From: JABDOU01 sp041609995
GTDB lineage: Bacteria; Actinomycetota; Acidimicrobiia; Spongiisociales; SHLN01
Length of the DNA: 26,618 nucleotides
Assembly: GCA_041609995.1 (NCBI GenBank)
Contig: JBFIPU010000031.1
Span: 1-26,618 of the forward strand
Direction: 5' to 3'
Below the pieces are notes generated by a model. The model was not told the origin of the DNA. It searched no databases and saw only the letters and a list, made by a program, of their open reading frames with translations. This document shows positions 7,606 through 15,178 of this stretch, piece by piece (position 1 is the first letter of the stretch; every line of letters begins with the position of its first letter). The translations under genes and the position numbers were made by a program.

Positions 7606-8655
7606 ATGGCGATGGCGAGCAAGATCGTTTTGGCAGAGCCGCGCGGATTCTGTGCCGGCGTCGAGATGGCCATCAAGGCCCTGACATGGATGGTGCAGAC
7701 CTTCGACGAGGATGTCTACTGCTTCCATGAGATCGTCCACAACGCCACAGTTGTCAACGCGTTCGAGGACGCCGGCGTCATCTTCGTGGACGACATCGCC
7801 GACGTGCCCGACGGGGCTCCGATCATGCTGTCGGCTCACGGCTCGGCCCCGGAGGTGGTGGAGGCCGCCCGGGCCAAGTCGGCTGTACTCGTGGATGCGG
7901 TGTGTCCCCTCGTGACCAAGGTGCACCACGAGGTCAAGAAGATGGCCCGGGATGGTTTCGACATTCTCTACGTCGGACACGAGGGTCACGACGAAGCAGT
8001 CGGCACCATCGCGGAGGCACCCGAGGCCATCACGTTGGTCGAGCCCGAGCGGGGTCTGGGTGATTTCGAGGCGAAGGATCCGGCCAAGGTCGCTCTACTG
8101 GCCCAGACCACGCTGGGCATGTATGAGTGGGACGGGGTCCATTCGGCGGCCCTGGCCCGCTATCCGGAGCTGGCCACCGCCCGCAAGAGTGACCTCTGCT
8201 ATGCCACGACCAACCGCCAGTCGGCAGTGCAGCGGCTGTCCGAGCAGGCTGACGTCATCCTGGTGGTCGGATCCGACAACTCATCCAATACCCAGGCGCT
8301 GGTGCGGGTGGCACAGGCGGAAGGGTCAGCCGCCTACCGGGTCGACGGACCACAGGACATCGACCCGGATTGGATCAAGCCGGGAGACGTCGTCGGCGTG
8401 ACAGCCGGGGCATCTGCCCCCGATCAACTCGTGCGGGCAGTGATCGCAGCGGTCGACGGCGATGCCGAGGTCGAGACCCTGCGGGTGACGTCAGAAGACG
8501 AGTATTTTCCGCTCCCCCGTGACCTGCGCGGGTTTCTCTCCGCCATTCAGGCTGCTGTCGAGGCCGGATATGCGGCCCGCCGGCCGGGTGAGTCGGGATT
8601 GCTCGAGCGTGACCGCGAGTGGACGGCGGCCGACGCCCTCGACCTCCTCCCGTAA
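7606..8655 (+). CDS. ispH: 4-hydroxy-3-methylbut-2-enyl diphosphate reductase IspH
   Basis: IspH performs the last step of the MEP isoprenoid pathway, reducing HMBPP to IPP and DMAPP with an iron-sulfur cluster. The three cluster cysteines are C16 (PRGFCAGVE), C100 (VCPLVTKVHHEV) and C198 (SDLCYATTNRQ). Other family segments are HEIVHN (41-46), the VGHEGHDEAVGT loop around 123-134 carrying the proton-relay Glu, and GSDNSSNTQ (222-230). The length of 349 aa exceeds the usual ~315 because of a C-terminal tail after ~310 of unknown role. The start is ATG 7606; ATG 7612 is equally possible. It converges with aroA-cmk across a 34-bp gap that shows no clear terminator. Confidence 0.97.
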   Translation: MAMASKIVLAEPRGFCAGVEMAIKALTWMVQTFDEDVYCFHEIVHNATVVNAFEDAGVIFVDDIADVPDGAPIMLSAHGSAPEVVEAARAKSAVLVDAVCPLVTKVHHEVKKMARDGFDILYVGHEGHDEAVGTIAEAPEAITLVEPERGLGDFEAKDPAKVALLAQTTLGMYEWDGVHSAALARYPELATARKSDLCYATTNRQSAVQRLSEQADVILVVGSDNSSNTQALVRVAQAEGSAAYRVDGPQDIDPDWIKPGDVVGVTAGASAPDQLVRAVIAAVDGDAEVETLRVTSEDEYFPLPRDLRGFLSAIQAAVEAGYAARRPGESGLLERDREWTAADALDLLP

Positions 8656-8689
8656 CCACGCCCCGGCCTGCACAGGGATGTGTACCGCT

Positions 8690-10594
8690 CTACCGCTCCA
8701 GGGCCGCGGCCAACAGCGCACCGACGCGATCGACGACTTCGTCAATCGACATGTTGGACGTGTCGATCACGGTGGCGTCGTCGGCTGCCCGCAGGGGCGA
8801 CGCCTTGCGGGTGGAGTCGATTTCGTCGCGCTTCTGCATCTTGGCGATCAGCTCATGGAGCTGCTCCGGCGCCAGATCGAGGTCTCTCGCCCGTCGTCGG
8901 GCCCGTTCTTCGGCCGAGGCCGTCAGATAGACCTTGATCGGTGCGTCGTCGAACACAACCGTTCCGATGTCGCGCCCCTCCACCACACTCGGCCCTTCTG
9001 AGGCCACCCAGGCCCGTTGTTTGGCGACCAGCTGGGCCCGCACGTCCGGCATGGCCGACACGGCCGAAACATTGGCCGTCACCTCTTCGGACCGCAAGAG
9101 ATCCGTGACATCCTCTCCCTCGAGTGTCGCCAGGCCCTCGCGCATCCCCAGCTCGGCGGCTGCCACCACGGGCGCCACCTCCATCGGATCGGTCGGATCG
9201 ACCCCCGACCGCAACACCGCCAGGGTCGCGAGGCGGTAGTAGGCCCCGGTCTCCAGATGCCCCCAGCCGAAGCGGTCCGCCACCGCCCGGCTGACCGTGC
9301 TCTTACCGACCCCCGAGGGGCCATCGACTGCGACCACCGCCGGGCGGGTGAAGTGTTCCATGTCCTCGAAGTAGCCGGGCCACGTCTTCGAGACACACTC
9401 GATGTCCTGGATGACGACCCCTGGTACTCGTAATCCGGCAATAGAGAAGGCCATGGCCATCCGGTGGTCGTCGTAGGTGGCGATCGAGGCTCCTCGAAGC
9501 GGGCCCGGCTGGATCGTGAGGCCGTCCGGATGTTCGTCCACTTCGGCCCCCAGCTTGGTGAGCTCGGTGGCCAACGCCGCCAAGCGGTCGGTTTCCTTGA
9601 TCCGCAGATTGGGCACGTTCCGGATACGCGTCTCGCCGTCGGCGAACAGCGCCACCACCGCCAGCGCCAGCACGGCGTCCGGGGCGTGGTTCATATCGAC
9701 ATCCACTCCCTTGAGACGATCCGGGCCTGAAAGCTCGAGGCCCCGCTCGTTCCAATTGGCTGAACACCCCATCGACTCGAGTACCGGGATGAACGCCAGA
9801 TCAGCCTGTTGCGAGTTGCGGCGAAGCCCCTGCACCGTCACCGAGCCACCCGTGACGGCTGCTGCTGCCAGCGGATAGGCGGCGGCCGAGGCGTCCGGCT
9901 CGATGGCATACTCGATCGCCCGGTAGCCGGTGCAATCGACCACCAGCGTCTCGTTCTCTTCCCATTCGGCGTCGGCGCCGAAGGCCTGCATCACCTCGAG
10001 CGTCTGGTCGATATAGGGACGGGAGGCGATGTCGGTCAGTTCGATGCGGACGGCGGCTCGGGCGTAGGGGGCGGCCATCAGGACCGCGGACACGAACTGA
10101 CTCGATACGGAGCCATCCATCGTGATGGCACCACCGTCGAGCCCGCCGCCTTCAATGCTCACCGGCGGATAGCCCGCAGCGTCAGACACGCCCGCTCCCA
10201 GGCTTCGCAGCGCATTGGTGAGTATCCCGATCGGCCGTTCACGCATACGCGGCACGCCGTCGACGATCGTCTCACGCGTCGCCAACGTTGCCAGCGCCGT
10301 CACAAACCGGGCGGTTGTTCCCGAGGCGCGGGCGTCGAGCACGGTGTCGGTGGGTTCAAACCGGCCGTTCTGGCCTTCGACCCGCCACACGGGCGTCCAC
10401 CGATCGATTCGAACCCCGAGCGCCTCCAGGCATTCGACCATGGCATCCGTGTCGTCGCTGTGGAGCGGCGCCACCAGTGTGGAGACCCCATCCGCCATGG
10501 CCGCCACGACCAACGCCCGGTTGGTGATGCTCTTGGAGCCCGGTACGGAGACAGAGGCGCGGATCGGCAGGCTGGGGAGAATCGGCTTGTTCAT
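8690..10594 (-). CDS. aroA-cmk: Bifunctional EPSP synthase / CMP kinase (AroA-Cmk fusion)
   Basis: Two enzymes are encoded in one 634-aa frame. Residues 1-~414 are 3-phosphoshikimate 1-carboxyvinyltransferase of the shikimate pathway: GSKSITNRAL (19-28), SGTTARF (91-97), RPYIDQTLEVM (192-202), NHAPDA (302-307), RIKETDRL (331-338), DDHRMAM (375-381) and the C-terminal SKTWPGYFEDM (402-412). Residues ~416-634 are cytidylate kinase, phosphorylating CMP/dCMP: P-loop GPSGVGKST (425-433), LETGAYYR (447-454), EGRDIGTVVF (539-548) and RRRARDLDL (566-574). Almost no linker separates them (HFTRP). In M. tuberculosis cmk is a separate gene at this place after rluB, so aroA appears joined onto the front of an ancestral rluB-cmk arrangement. 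The ATG overlaps the rluB stop by 4 nt (ATGA), giving translational coupling. Confidence 0.97.
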   Translation of the reverse strand: MNKPILPSLPIRASVSVPGSKSITNRALVVAAMADGVSTLVAPLHSDDTDAMVECLEALGVRIDRWTPVWRVEGQNGRFEPTDTVLDARASGTTARFVTALATLATRETIVDGVPRMRERPIGILTNALRSLGAGVSDAAGYPPVSIEGGGLDGGAITMDGSVSSQFVSAVLMAAPYARAAVRIELTDIASRPYIDQTLEVMQAFGADAEWEENETLVVDCTGYRAIEYAIEPDASAAAYPLAAAAVTGGSVTVQGLRRNSQQADLAFIPVLESMGCSANWNERGLELSGPDRLKGVDVDMNHAPDAVLALAVVALFADGETRIRNVPNLRIKETDRLAALATELTKLGAEVDEHPDGLTIQPGPLRGASIATYDDHRMAMAFSIAGLRVPGVVIQDIECVSKTWPGYFEDMEHFTRPAVVAVDGPSGVGKSTVSRAVADRFGWGHLETGAYYRLATLAVLRSGVDPTDPMEVAPVVAAAELGMREGLATLEGEDVTDLLRSEEVTANVSAVSAMPDVRAQLVAKQRAWVASEGPSVVEGRDIGTVVFDDAPIKVYLTASAEERARRRARDLDLAPEQLHELIAKMQKRDEIDSTRKASPLRAADDATVIDTSNMSIDEVVDRVGALLAAALER

Positions 10595-11310
10595 GGGTTG
10601 GCTCCTGCCGCGTAGAGGGATCGTACTTCCTCACCGGTGAGCGCTCGCCAGGCCCCGGGCTCGAGCTTCCGGTCCACCAGCGGACCGATGGCGACCCGCG
10701 TCAGCGACGTGACTTCGAGCCCGATGGCGTCTGCCATCCGGCGCACTTCGCGATTGCGGCCCTCCCCCATCACCACTTCGATCAACGTCGCAGTGCGTGA
10801 ACGGTCCAGGACTCGCGAAGACAATGCGGCGGCCGGCCCGTCCTCCAGTTCGACCCCATCAACGAACCGACGAACATCGTTGACCGATACCGAGCCCGCC
10901 ACCCGCACCACATAGGTCTTGGGAACGCCGTAGGCCGGGTGGGTGAGCCGATTGGTCAGCACCCCGTCGTTCGTGAGCAGAAGGAGGCCTTCCGAGTCGC
11001 GATCCAGTCGGCCGACCGGATAGACCCGGACCTCCGACGGCACCAGGTCGACCACGGTCTGGCGTCCGTGCTCATCGGAGGCGGTGCTCACGACGCCAAC
11101 GGGCTTGTAGAGCAGGTAGTAGATGAGCCCCGGGGCCACCGGGATGAGCTTGCCGTCGACGCGTACCTCGGCTGAGGTCGGGTCAACCCGCTGGCCGATG
11201 GTCGCCACCGCTCCGTCCACCACCACCCGCCCGGCCCTGATCATCTCTTCGGCCGCTCGCAAGGATGCGACACCGGACCGGGAGATCAGCTTGTGGACTC
11301 GCTCGATGAT
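10591..11310 (-). CDS. rluB: Pseudouridine synthase RluB, non-canonical start
   Basis: The product is about 239 aa, with an N-terminal S4 RNA-binding domain (IERVHKLISRSGVASLRAAE, then EMIRAGRVVVDG) and a RsuA/RluB catalytic domain with the catalytic Asp in PVGRLDRDSEGLLLLTNDG and the later motif GRNREVRRM. It should pseudouridylate 23S rRNA in the peptidyl-transferase region. The start is a problem: the conserved N-terminus begins near the codons ATC ATC GAG CGA (11310-11299), and no ATG, GTG or TTG lies in frame upstream over the whole scpB overlap that I translated. The first canonical codon downstream is TTG 11262, then ATG 11244, which would cut the S4 domain. I place the start at ATC 11310 provisionally. 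It overlaps the scpB 3' end by about 25 nt. Confidence 0.9.
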   Translation of the reverse strand: MIERVHKLISRSGVASLRAAEEMIRAGRVVVDGAVATIGQRVDPTSAEVRVDGKLIPVAPGLIYYLLYKPVGVVSTASDEHGRQTVVDLVPSEVRVYPVGRLDRDSEGLLLLTNDGVLTNRLTHPAYGVPKTYVVRVAGSVSVNDVRRFVDGVELEDGPAAALSSRVLDRSRTATLIEVVMGEGRNREVRRMADAIGLEVTSLTRVAIGPLVDRKLEPGAWRALTGEEVRSLYAAGANP

Positions 11311-11864
11311 GCTTCCGGTCGAAAGGGCCGCTCGAGGGCTTCGACCACATCGGGCGGCGGAACGTGTTCGGCCAGCGGAGGAAGGTCCCCCAATCGCTGG
11401 AGGCCGAGCTTTTCCAAGAACAACTCCGTCGTGCCGTACAGGATGGGCGAACCCGGGCCGGGCGCCACTCCCATCTCGGTGATGAGACCGTATCGTTCCA
11501 GCGTCCGGAGCGTGCGCTCGCAATCGACACCCCTGATCTCGGACACCTGGCCACGTGATACCGGTTGCCGGTACGCGACCACTGCCAGCGTCTCGAGGGC
11601 GGCCTGGGAGAGCCGGGTCGCTGTGGGTGAGGCGGCAAAGCGCTCGAGATAGGGAGCCGCCTGCGGGTTCGAGTAGAGGCGCCAGCCGCCGGCCACCTCG
11701 CGAAGCACGTATCCGGCTCCCCGGGTGTCGAGCTCCGAGGCCCAGCGGGTGAGCTCCTCGGCCACCTGATCGGACGGCACTTCCAGCACCTGAGCCAGCT
11801 CTCCGACGGCCACCGGCTCTTCGGCCACGAACAGGATCGCCTCCAGCAGGCTGCGTGTGTTCAT
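11286..11864 (-). CDS. scpB: Segregation and condensation protein ScpB
   Basis: This 192-aa protein has the two winged-helix domains of ScpB: RSLLEAILFVAEEPVAVGEL at the N-terminus, the motif LSQAALETLAVVAYRQPVSRGQVSEIRGVDCE (seen as LETLAVVAYRQP and IRGVDCE) and the ending YGTTELFLEKLGLQRLGDLPPL. It works with ScpA and SMC in chromosome condensation and segregation. The C-terminal ~30 residues are variable. ATG 11864 overlaps the scpA stop by 1 nt (TGATG), so the two subunits are translationally coupled. The gene order scpA-scpB-rluB is widely conserved in bacteria. Confidence 0.97.
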   Translation of the reverse strand: MNTRSLLEAILFVAEEPVAVGELAQVLEVPSDQVAEELTRWASELDTRGAGYVLREVAGGWRLYSNPQAAPYLERFAASPTATRLSQAALETLAVVAYRQPVSRGQVSEIRGVDCERTLRTLERYGLITEMGVAPGPGSPILYGTTELFLEKLGLQRLGDLPPLAEHVPPPDVVEALERPFRPEASSSESTS

Positions 11865-12619
11865 CAGGTCCCTTCGTAGACGAGTTGAATGGGAGCGTCG
11901 CGGTGCTGCTGGTCAACCCCGACTATGCCCCACCGCGCCAGTTCGAGGACGGCCAGAAAATAGGCCGACACCTCGAGGGTTGATTGGCAGTGAGCGACCA
12001 TCCGATCGAATTCAGAACGAATCAGGTCCGCCATACGCGTCCGGAGATCTTCGATGGCGTCGGGGACAGACGGCAGATCGAGAGCAAGATGGTGAAGATC
12101 GGGATCGACGTCGCGCGGTGCCAACGCCAGCTCGGCCAGGTGAGCCAGACCTCGTGGGTCCACCCGCAATCGGACGTCGGGAACGGCCTCGGCGAAGACC
12201 ATCTCGAGACCGACCGTTCGCGGAAGAAAACGCCGGTTGGTCCCCAGGCGATGATCGAGAACGGCAGCAACATCCTTGAAGGTGGCACAAGCCAGCAATC
12301 GAGCCAGCAGACGGTCGCGCTCTTCCATGAGCGCCAATTCCTCGTCGATGTCCACCGGTTCGTCATCGGGGAGCAGGTACCGGGCTTTCAGCTGGATCAA
12401 GGTGGCGGCGATCAGGAGGAACTCGCTCGTGACCTCCATGTCCAGCTGGGCCATGCGATCGAGGTACGCGACATACCCGCTCACGATGTCTGACAGGCTG
12501 ACGTCGGTCACCGTCACCTGCTGTTGTGTGATCAACGACAACAGGAGGTCGAGGGGACCCTCGAAGACCTCGGTTTTTACCTCGTAACTCACGCCATAGC
12601 CTGTTTCGTCGGCGGCCAC
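11864..12619 (-). CDS. scpA: Segregation and condensation protein ScpA (kleisin)
   Basis: This 251-aa kleisin has the typical N-terminus VFEGPLDLLLSLITQQQVTVTDVSLSDI (seen as FEGPLDLLL), then EFLLIAATLIQLKARYLLP (~85-103) and a C-terminal winged helix (TLEVSAYFLAVLELARWGIV). It bridges SMC heads together with ScpB. The frame starts at GTG 12619, just after an in-frame TAG; a second GTG eight codons later is also possible, since the conserved domain starts near residue 17. The gap to the upstream HD gene is 34 nt. No parA-like gene precedes it here, unlike the M. tuberculosis arrangement as I recall it. Confidence 0.96.
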   Translation of the reverse strand: MAADETGYGVSYEVKTEVFEGPLDLLLSLITQQQVTVTDVSLSDIVSGYVAYLDRMAQLDMEVTSEFLLIAATLIQLKARYLLPDDEPVDIDEELALMEERDRLLARLLACATFKDVAAVLDHRLGTNRRFLPRTVGLEMVFAEAVPDVRLRVDPRGLAHLAELALAPRDVDPDLHHLALDLPSVPDAIEDLRTRMADLIRSEFDRMVAHCQSTLEVSAYFLAVLELARWGIVGVDQQHRDAPIQLVYEGT

Positions 12620-12653
12620 ATGCTACGGATGAGGCTCCATCCATCGGGTTCTT

Positions 12654-13139
12654 TCACCCCTCTGCTCCGTGGTCGGCCAGTCGTAACAGTCTCCACGATT
12701 CGGGGTCGATCGCCTCCGGCCGTTCGTGCTCCTGGTGGAAGGCAAACGCGATGGTGATCGGATCCGCCCCCAGTCGCGAGAGCTCGATGCCACCCAAAGC
12801 CGGATGGTCCAGGTACGTCGCCCAGGCGGCAGTCTTGGGCAACCCGAGGCTGCCCGCCACGGTGGCGAGGCTTCGGCCCACCGCTCCCAGTCCGGCGTGG
12901 CGCTTTCCCACATCGTGTAGCAGCGCGGCGGGTGCCAGGTCGCCTCGCGCGGGTGCCTTGCGCAAGACGCGCCGGGCACACGAATAGCCGTGCCGTTGGT
13001 CGGCCACGTGCTGGGAGCGAAACAACGATTGGAGGTCGGGCGTCAGCCACGCATCGACCTCTGCCATCTCTTCCTCAGAGAGGGGCTCGGCCCGGACGAC
13101 TTCAAAGAAGCGTCGGACGAGGTGAAGCACAGAGGTCAT
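12654..13139 (-). CDS. HD-domain protein (putative metal-dependent phosphohydrolase)
   Basis: This 161-aa protein has an HD signature: H50 in DQRHGYSCARRVL, then LLHDVGK (H75, D76) and H81, followed by the conserved LDHPALGG and AFAFHQEHERP segments near 110-140. HD proteins hydrolyse phosphomonoesters or nucleotides, and the substrate cannot be inferred here. Its ATG at 13139 overlaps the stop of the M50 protease gene by 4 nt (ATGA), so it is co-translated with that gene and sits in the run leading into scpA. Confidence 0.85.
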   Translation of the reverse strand: MTSVLHLVRRFFEVVRAEPLSEEEMAEVDAWLTPDLQSLFRSQHVADQRHGYSCARRVLRKAPARGDLAPAALLHDVGKRHAGLGAVGRSLATVAGSLGLPKTAAWATYLDHPALGGIELSRLGADPITIAFAFHQEHERPEAIDPESWRLLRLADHGAEG

Positions 13140-13765
13140 GTGACCCCGGTGACCGGAAGCAACCAGGACGCAGCCGCGATGAGGACGGCGGCCACCGGGC
13201 TGTCACCGATCAGCAAAAGTGCCACCAACACGAGTATTCCGAGCTGGCCATAGCGGTAGAACAACAAGCGGCCACGTTCAGGGAGAAAGACGGGAATCAG
13301 CTTGCTCCCGTCGAGCGGAGGGATCGGAATCATGTTGAACACCGCCAACAGCAGATTGAGGAAGACGATGCCGAGCACGACGATCTCACCTACACCGCTA
13401 CTGAGTGGCAGCACGGCCCGGCCAAACACGATGGCGATCAGGAGATTCGACAGCGGCCCGGCCAGCGCCACCGCTGCCATGCCGTACGTCGGCCGGCGGA
13501 AGTATTGAGGGTTGACCGGCACGGGCCGGGCCCAGCCGAATACGGGTGCACCCACGAAGGCCAGGATGGCGGGCAGGAGCACCGATCCCACTGGGTGCAG
13601 GTGCTTGAGCGGATTCAACGTCAGCCGGCCGGCCCGGTGGGCCGTGGGGTCACCGAGATAGCGGGCGAGGGCGCCATGGGACACCTCGTGGACGACGACG
13701 GACATGATCAGGACTGCGACAAAAATCGCGGTGTCACCGGCGGTACTCCCGGTTATGGACTCCAA
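13136..13765 (-). CDS. M50-family (site-2-type) intramembrane zinc metalloprotease
   Basis: This 209-aa membrane protein carries the zinc motif HEVSH (H26, E27, H30) in the first helix and the third ligand region NMIPIPPLDGSK with D152. Several further hydrophobic segments lie at ~61-75, 97-118, 127-148 and 174-204. It is the short S2P-like group (M50B) without PDZ or CBS domains, common as a neighbour of scpA in bacteria. The substrate is unknown. The start is TTG 13765, directly abutting the TAG of the upstream DksA/TraR-like gene with no gap and no good ribosome-binding site, implying coupled translation. The next ATG, at residue 21, would remove most of the first helix. Confidence 0.92.
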   Translation of the reverse strand: MESITGSTAGDTAIFVAVLIMSVVVHEVSHGALARYLGDPTAHRAGRLTLNPLKHLHPVGSVLLPAILAFVGAPVFGWARPVPVNPQYFRRPTYGMAAVALAGPLSNLLIAIVFGRAVLPLSSGVGEIVVLGIVFLNLLLAVFNMIPIPPLDGSKLIPVFLPERGRLLFYRYGQLGILVLVALLLIGDSPVAAVLIAAASWLLPVTGVT

Positions 13766-14113
13766 CTAACCAGCGGCGGTCTTGCAGTCGATGCACATGT
13801 TCGACATGGGACGTATAGCCATACGGGCCGCCCCGATGTCCTTGCCGCAATTGCTGCACGTACCGTACGTGCCCTCTTCGATGCGCCCGAGGGCAATATC
13901 AATCGCGTCGAGCTGTTCTTTCAACGCGTTCGCCAGGCCCATGACCTCAGTTCGTTCGGCGGTGATGGCGGCGGCATCGGCGAATCCCTCGCCAAAATCG
14001 AGATCGGGACGCAGATCGCCGTTTTCGTTGGCGCCGAGCTCGTCCATCTGGTGAACCAGTTTGGCGCGCTCGGCGTTCAGCTGAGCCTTGGCGGCCTCCA
14101 TATCAATGATCAT
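13766..14113 (-). CDS. DksA/TraR-family zinc-finger protein
   Basis: This 115-aa protein has an N-terminal coiled region (residues ~5-80, with helix EVMGLANALKEQLDAIDIAL) and a C-terminal C4 zinc finger CSNC (86-89)...CIDC (107-110) with the family phrase RIEEGTYGTC. DksA/TraR proteins reach into the RNA polymerase secondary channel. The actinobacterial members are shorter and their targets differ, so ppGpp dependence cannot be assumed. The start is ATG 14113 with GGAGAAGG about 3-10 nt upstream, the strongest ribosome-binding site in this part of the window. It probably heads the transcript covering the M50 and HD genes, because a 158-bp repeat-bearing gap lies upstream. Confidence 0.9.
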   Translation of the reverse strand: MIIDMEAAKAQLNAERAKLVHQMDELGANENGDLRPDLDFGEGFADAAAITAERTEVMGLANALKEQLDAIDIALGRIEEGTYGTCSNCGKDIGAARMAIRPMSNMCIDCKTAAG

Positions 14114-14172
14114 GAGCCTTCTCCATCACCTACCGTACCCGGACGTATCGCTCGCCCGTCCCGCGGCGGCGA

Positions 14173-14189
14173 ACATGTACGCGACATGT
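14173..14189. promoter_or_regulatory. Dyad ACATGT-n5-ACATGT, candidate operator
   Basis: Two copies of the palindrome ACATGT are separated by ACGCG, with centres 11 bp apart, about one helical turn. The element lies 60 bp upstream of the DksA/TraR-like gene start. The layout is typical of a dimeric regulator site; no regulator is implicated. Confidence 0.45.
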
Positions 14190-14205
14190 CTGCTGTCGAG
14201 GCGAC

Positions 14206-14273
14206 TTGCCTGCCGGTTGATCAGCTGTGCCGGTTACCTAGCTGTGCCGGTTGCCTAGCTGCGCCGCTTGATC
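14206..14273. repeat. Four tandem 17-bp units next to the xerD stop codon
   Basis: The core TGCCGGTT occurs at 14211, 14228 and 14245, and as CGCCGCTT at 14262, exactly 17 bp apart each time. Units 2 and 3 are AGCTGTGCCGGTTACCT and AGCTGTGCCGGTTGCCT, differing at one base. Units 1 and 4 are more diverged, and both end in GATC. The array fills the space between xerD and the ACATGT dyad; its last 2 bp enter the xerD stop codon. Confidence 0.85.
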
Positions 14274-15162
14274 AACGACCCCGCGGGTGGGAGGTGACGT
14301 ATACCTCCCGGACGTGCTGGGGCGATACTCTGGTATACACCTGCGTCGTGCGAATTGTAGCGTGGCCCAGGATTTCTTGGACGGAACGCAGATCGGCGCC
14401 GCCCTCCACCATGTGGGTGGCAGCCGAGTGGCGCAAGACATGGGGAGAGACGCGTTCGGCCAGGCCGACGGTGGCCGCATGCCGTTTCAAGATCGACCAG
14501 ACCCCCTGGCGCGTGAGTCGGCCGCCCCTCCTGTTCAAAAACACGGCCCCCGGGTCGCGACCGGCGCGGCGCCACAGGAGGCGGTCCGGCAGATATGACT
14601 CGACTGCGGCGACGGCAAACGTGCCGAGAGGCACCATGCGCTGCCTCGCACCTTTTCCGGTGACAACAGCCGTGGCAGCCTCGAGATCTACATCATCGAG
14701 GTCGAGCTCCACGACCTCTGCCACCCGGCAACCAGTGCCGTACATGACCTCCAGAAGAGCTCGGTCGCGACGTCCCGGGCCAGTGGAGGGATCGGGTACC
14801 TCGAGCAGAAGGGAGACCTCGTCAACGGTGAGAGCTTTGGGAAGAGAGGCGCCGAGCCGCGGTGTGGCCACCAACCGGCTGGGGTCGACGTCTGTCATAC
14901 TCTCGGCGACGGCGAAGCGGTGAAACCCTCGGACGGCAGCAACCTTGCGAGCGATGGTGCTGGGCGCCAGGGCCTGGTCATTGAGGAACGTCACGAAGCT
15001 CGATACCAGAGTCGTCGTCGGTGGGCGGCCGTCGAGGAAGCTCCGGTACTGGTCCAGGTCGCGCCGATAGGCGCGCACCGTATTCGAGGAAAGCCCGCGC
15101 TCGGACGAGAGGGCGGCCAGGTATTCCTCAACGTCATCATCGAGCCTGCTGGCGCCGCCCAT
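14272..15162 (-). CDS. xerD: Site-specific tyrosine recombinase XerD
   Basis: This 296-aa protein has an N-terminal SAM-like core-binding domain (~7-90) and a catalytic domain with all the expected residues: R146 (YGTGCRVAEVVEL), K170 (TGKGARQR), H241 and R244 (SPHVLRHSAATHM), H267 (ILGHATIRTTQ) and the nucleophile Y276 (VYTRVS). It is full length. With XerC it resolves chromosome dimers at dif. Its place beside the Nudix gene and pyrG matches the actinobacterial housekeeping xerD (Rv1701 in M. tuberculosis, from memory), so it is not a phage or integron integrase. The start is ATG 15162, 16 nt after the Nudix stop. Confidence 0.95.
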   Translation of the reverse strand: MGGASRLDDDVEEYLAALSSERGLSSNTVRAYRRDLDQYRSFLDGRPPTTTLVSSFVTFLNDQALAPSTIARKVAAVRGFHRFAVAESMTDVDPSRLVATPRLGASLPKALTVDEVSLLLEVPDPSTGPGRRDRALLEVMYGTGCRVAEVVELDLDDVDLEAATAVVTGKGARQRMVPLGTFAVAAVESYLPDRLLWRRAGRDPGAVFLNRRGGRLTRQGVWSILKRHAATVGLAERVSPHVLRHSAATHMVEGGADLRSVQEILGHATIRTTQVYTRVSPQHVREVYVTSHPRGR

Positions 15163-15178
15163 CAGACACTCCCGCCGA

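Noticed and set aside
10302..10325. Phe97 of AroA at the place of E. coli Pro101, as a possible glyphosate-tolerance change
   Set aside because: From memory M. tuberculosis AroA also has Arg-Phe at this place, so it looks like a lineage-typical residue; no phenotype can be inferred.
11311..11916. A GTG/ATG-initiated long version of rluB reaching through scpB
   Set aside because: The extra ~200 residues are the shadow of scpB and carry no domain; it does not solve the missing start codon.
12932..14923. A long open frame (663 codons) on the plus strand
   Set aside because: It runs antisense through the HD, M50, DksA/TraR-like and xerD genes, which all carry full motifs and coupled junctions. 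The plus-strand translation has no domain and the typical composition of a high-GC shadow.
14272..15162. The tyrosine recombinase as evidence of a mobile element
   Set aside because: All neighbours are housekeeping genes in the usual actinobacterial order and there is no attachment-site duplication or cargo; it is the chromosomal XerD.
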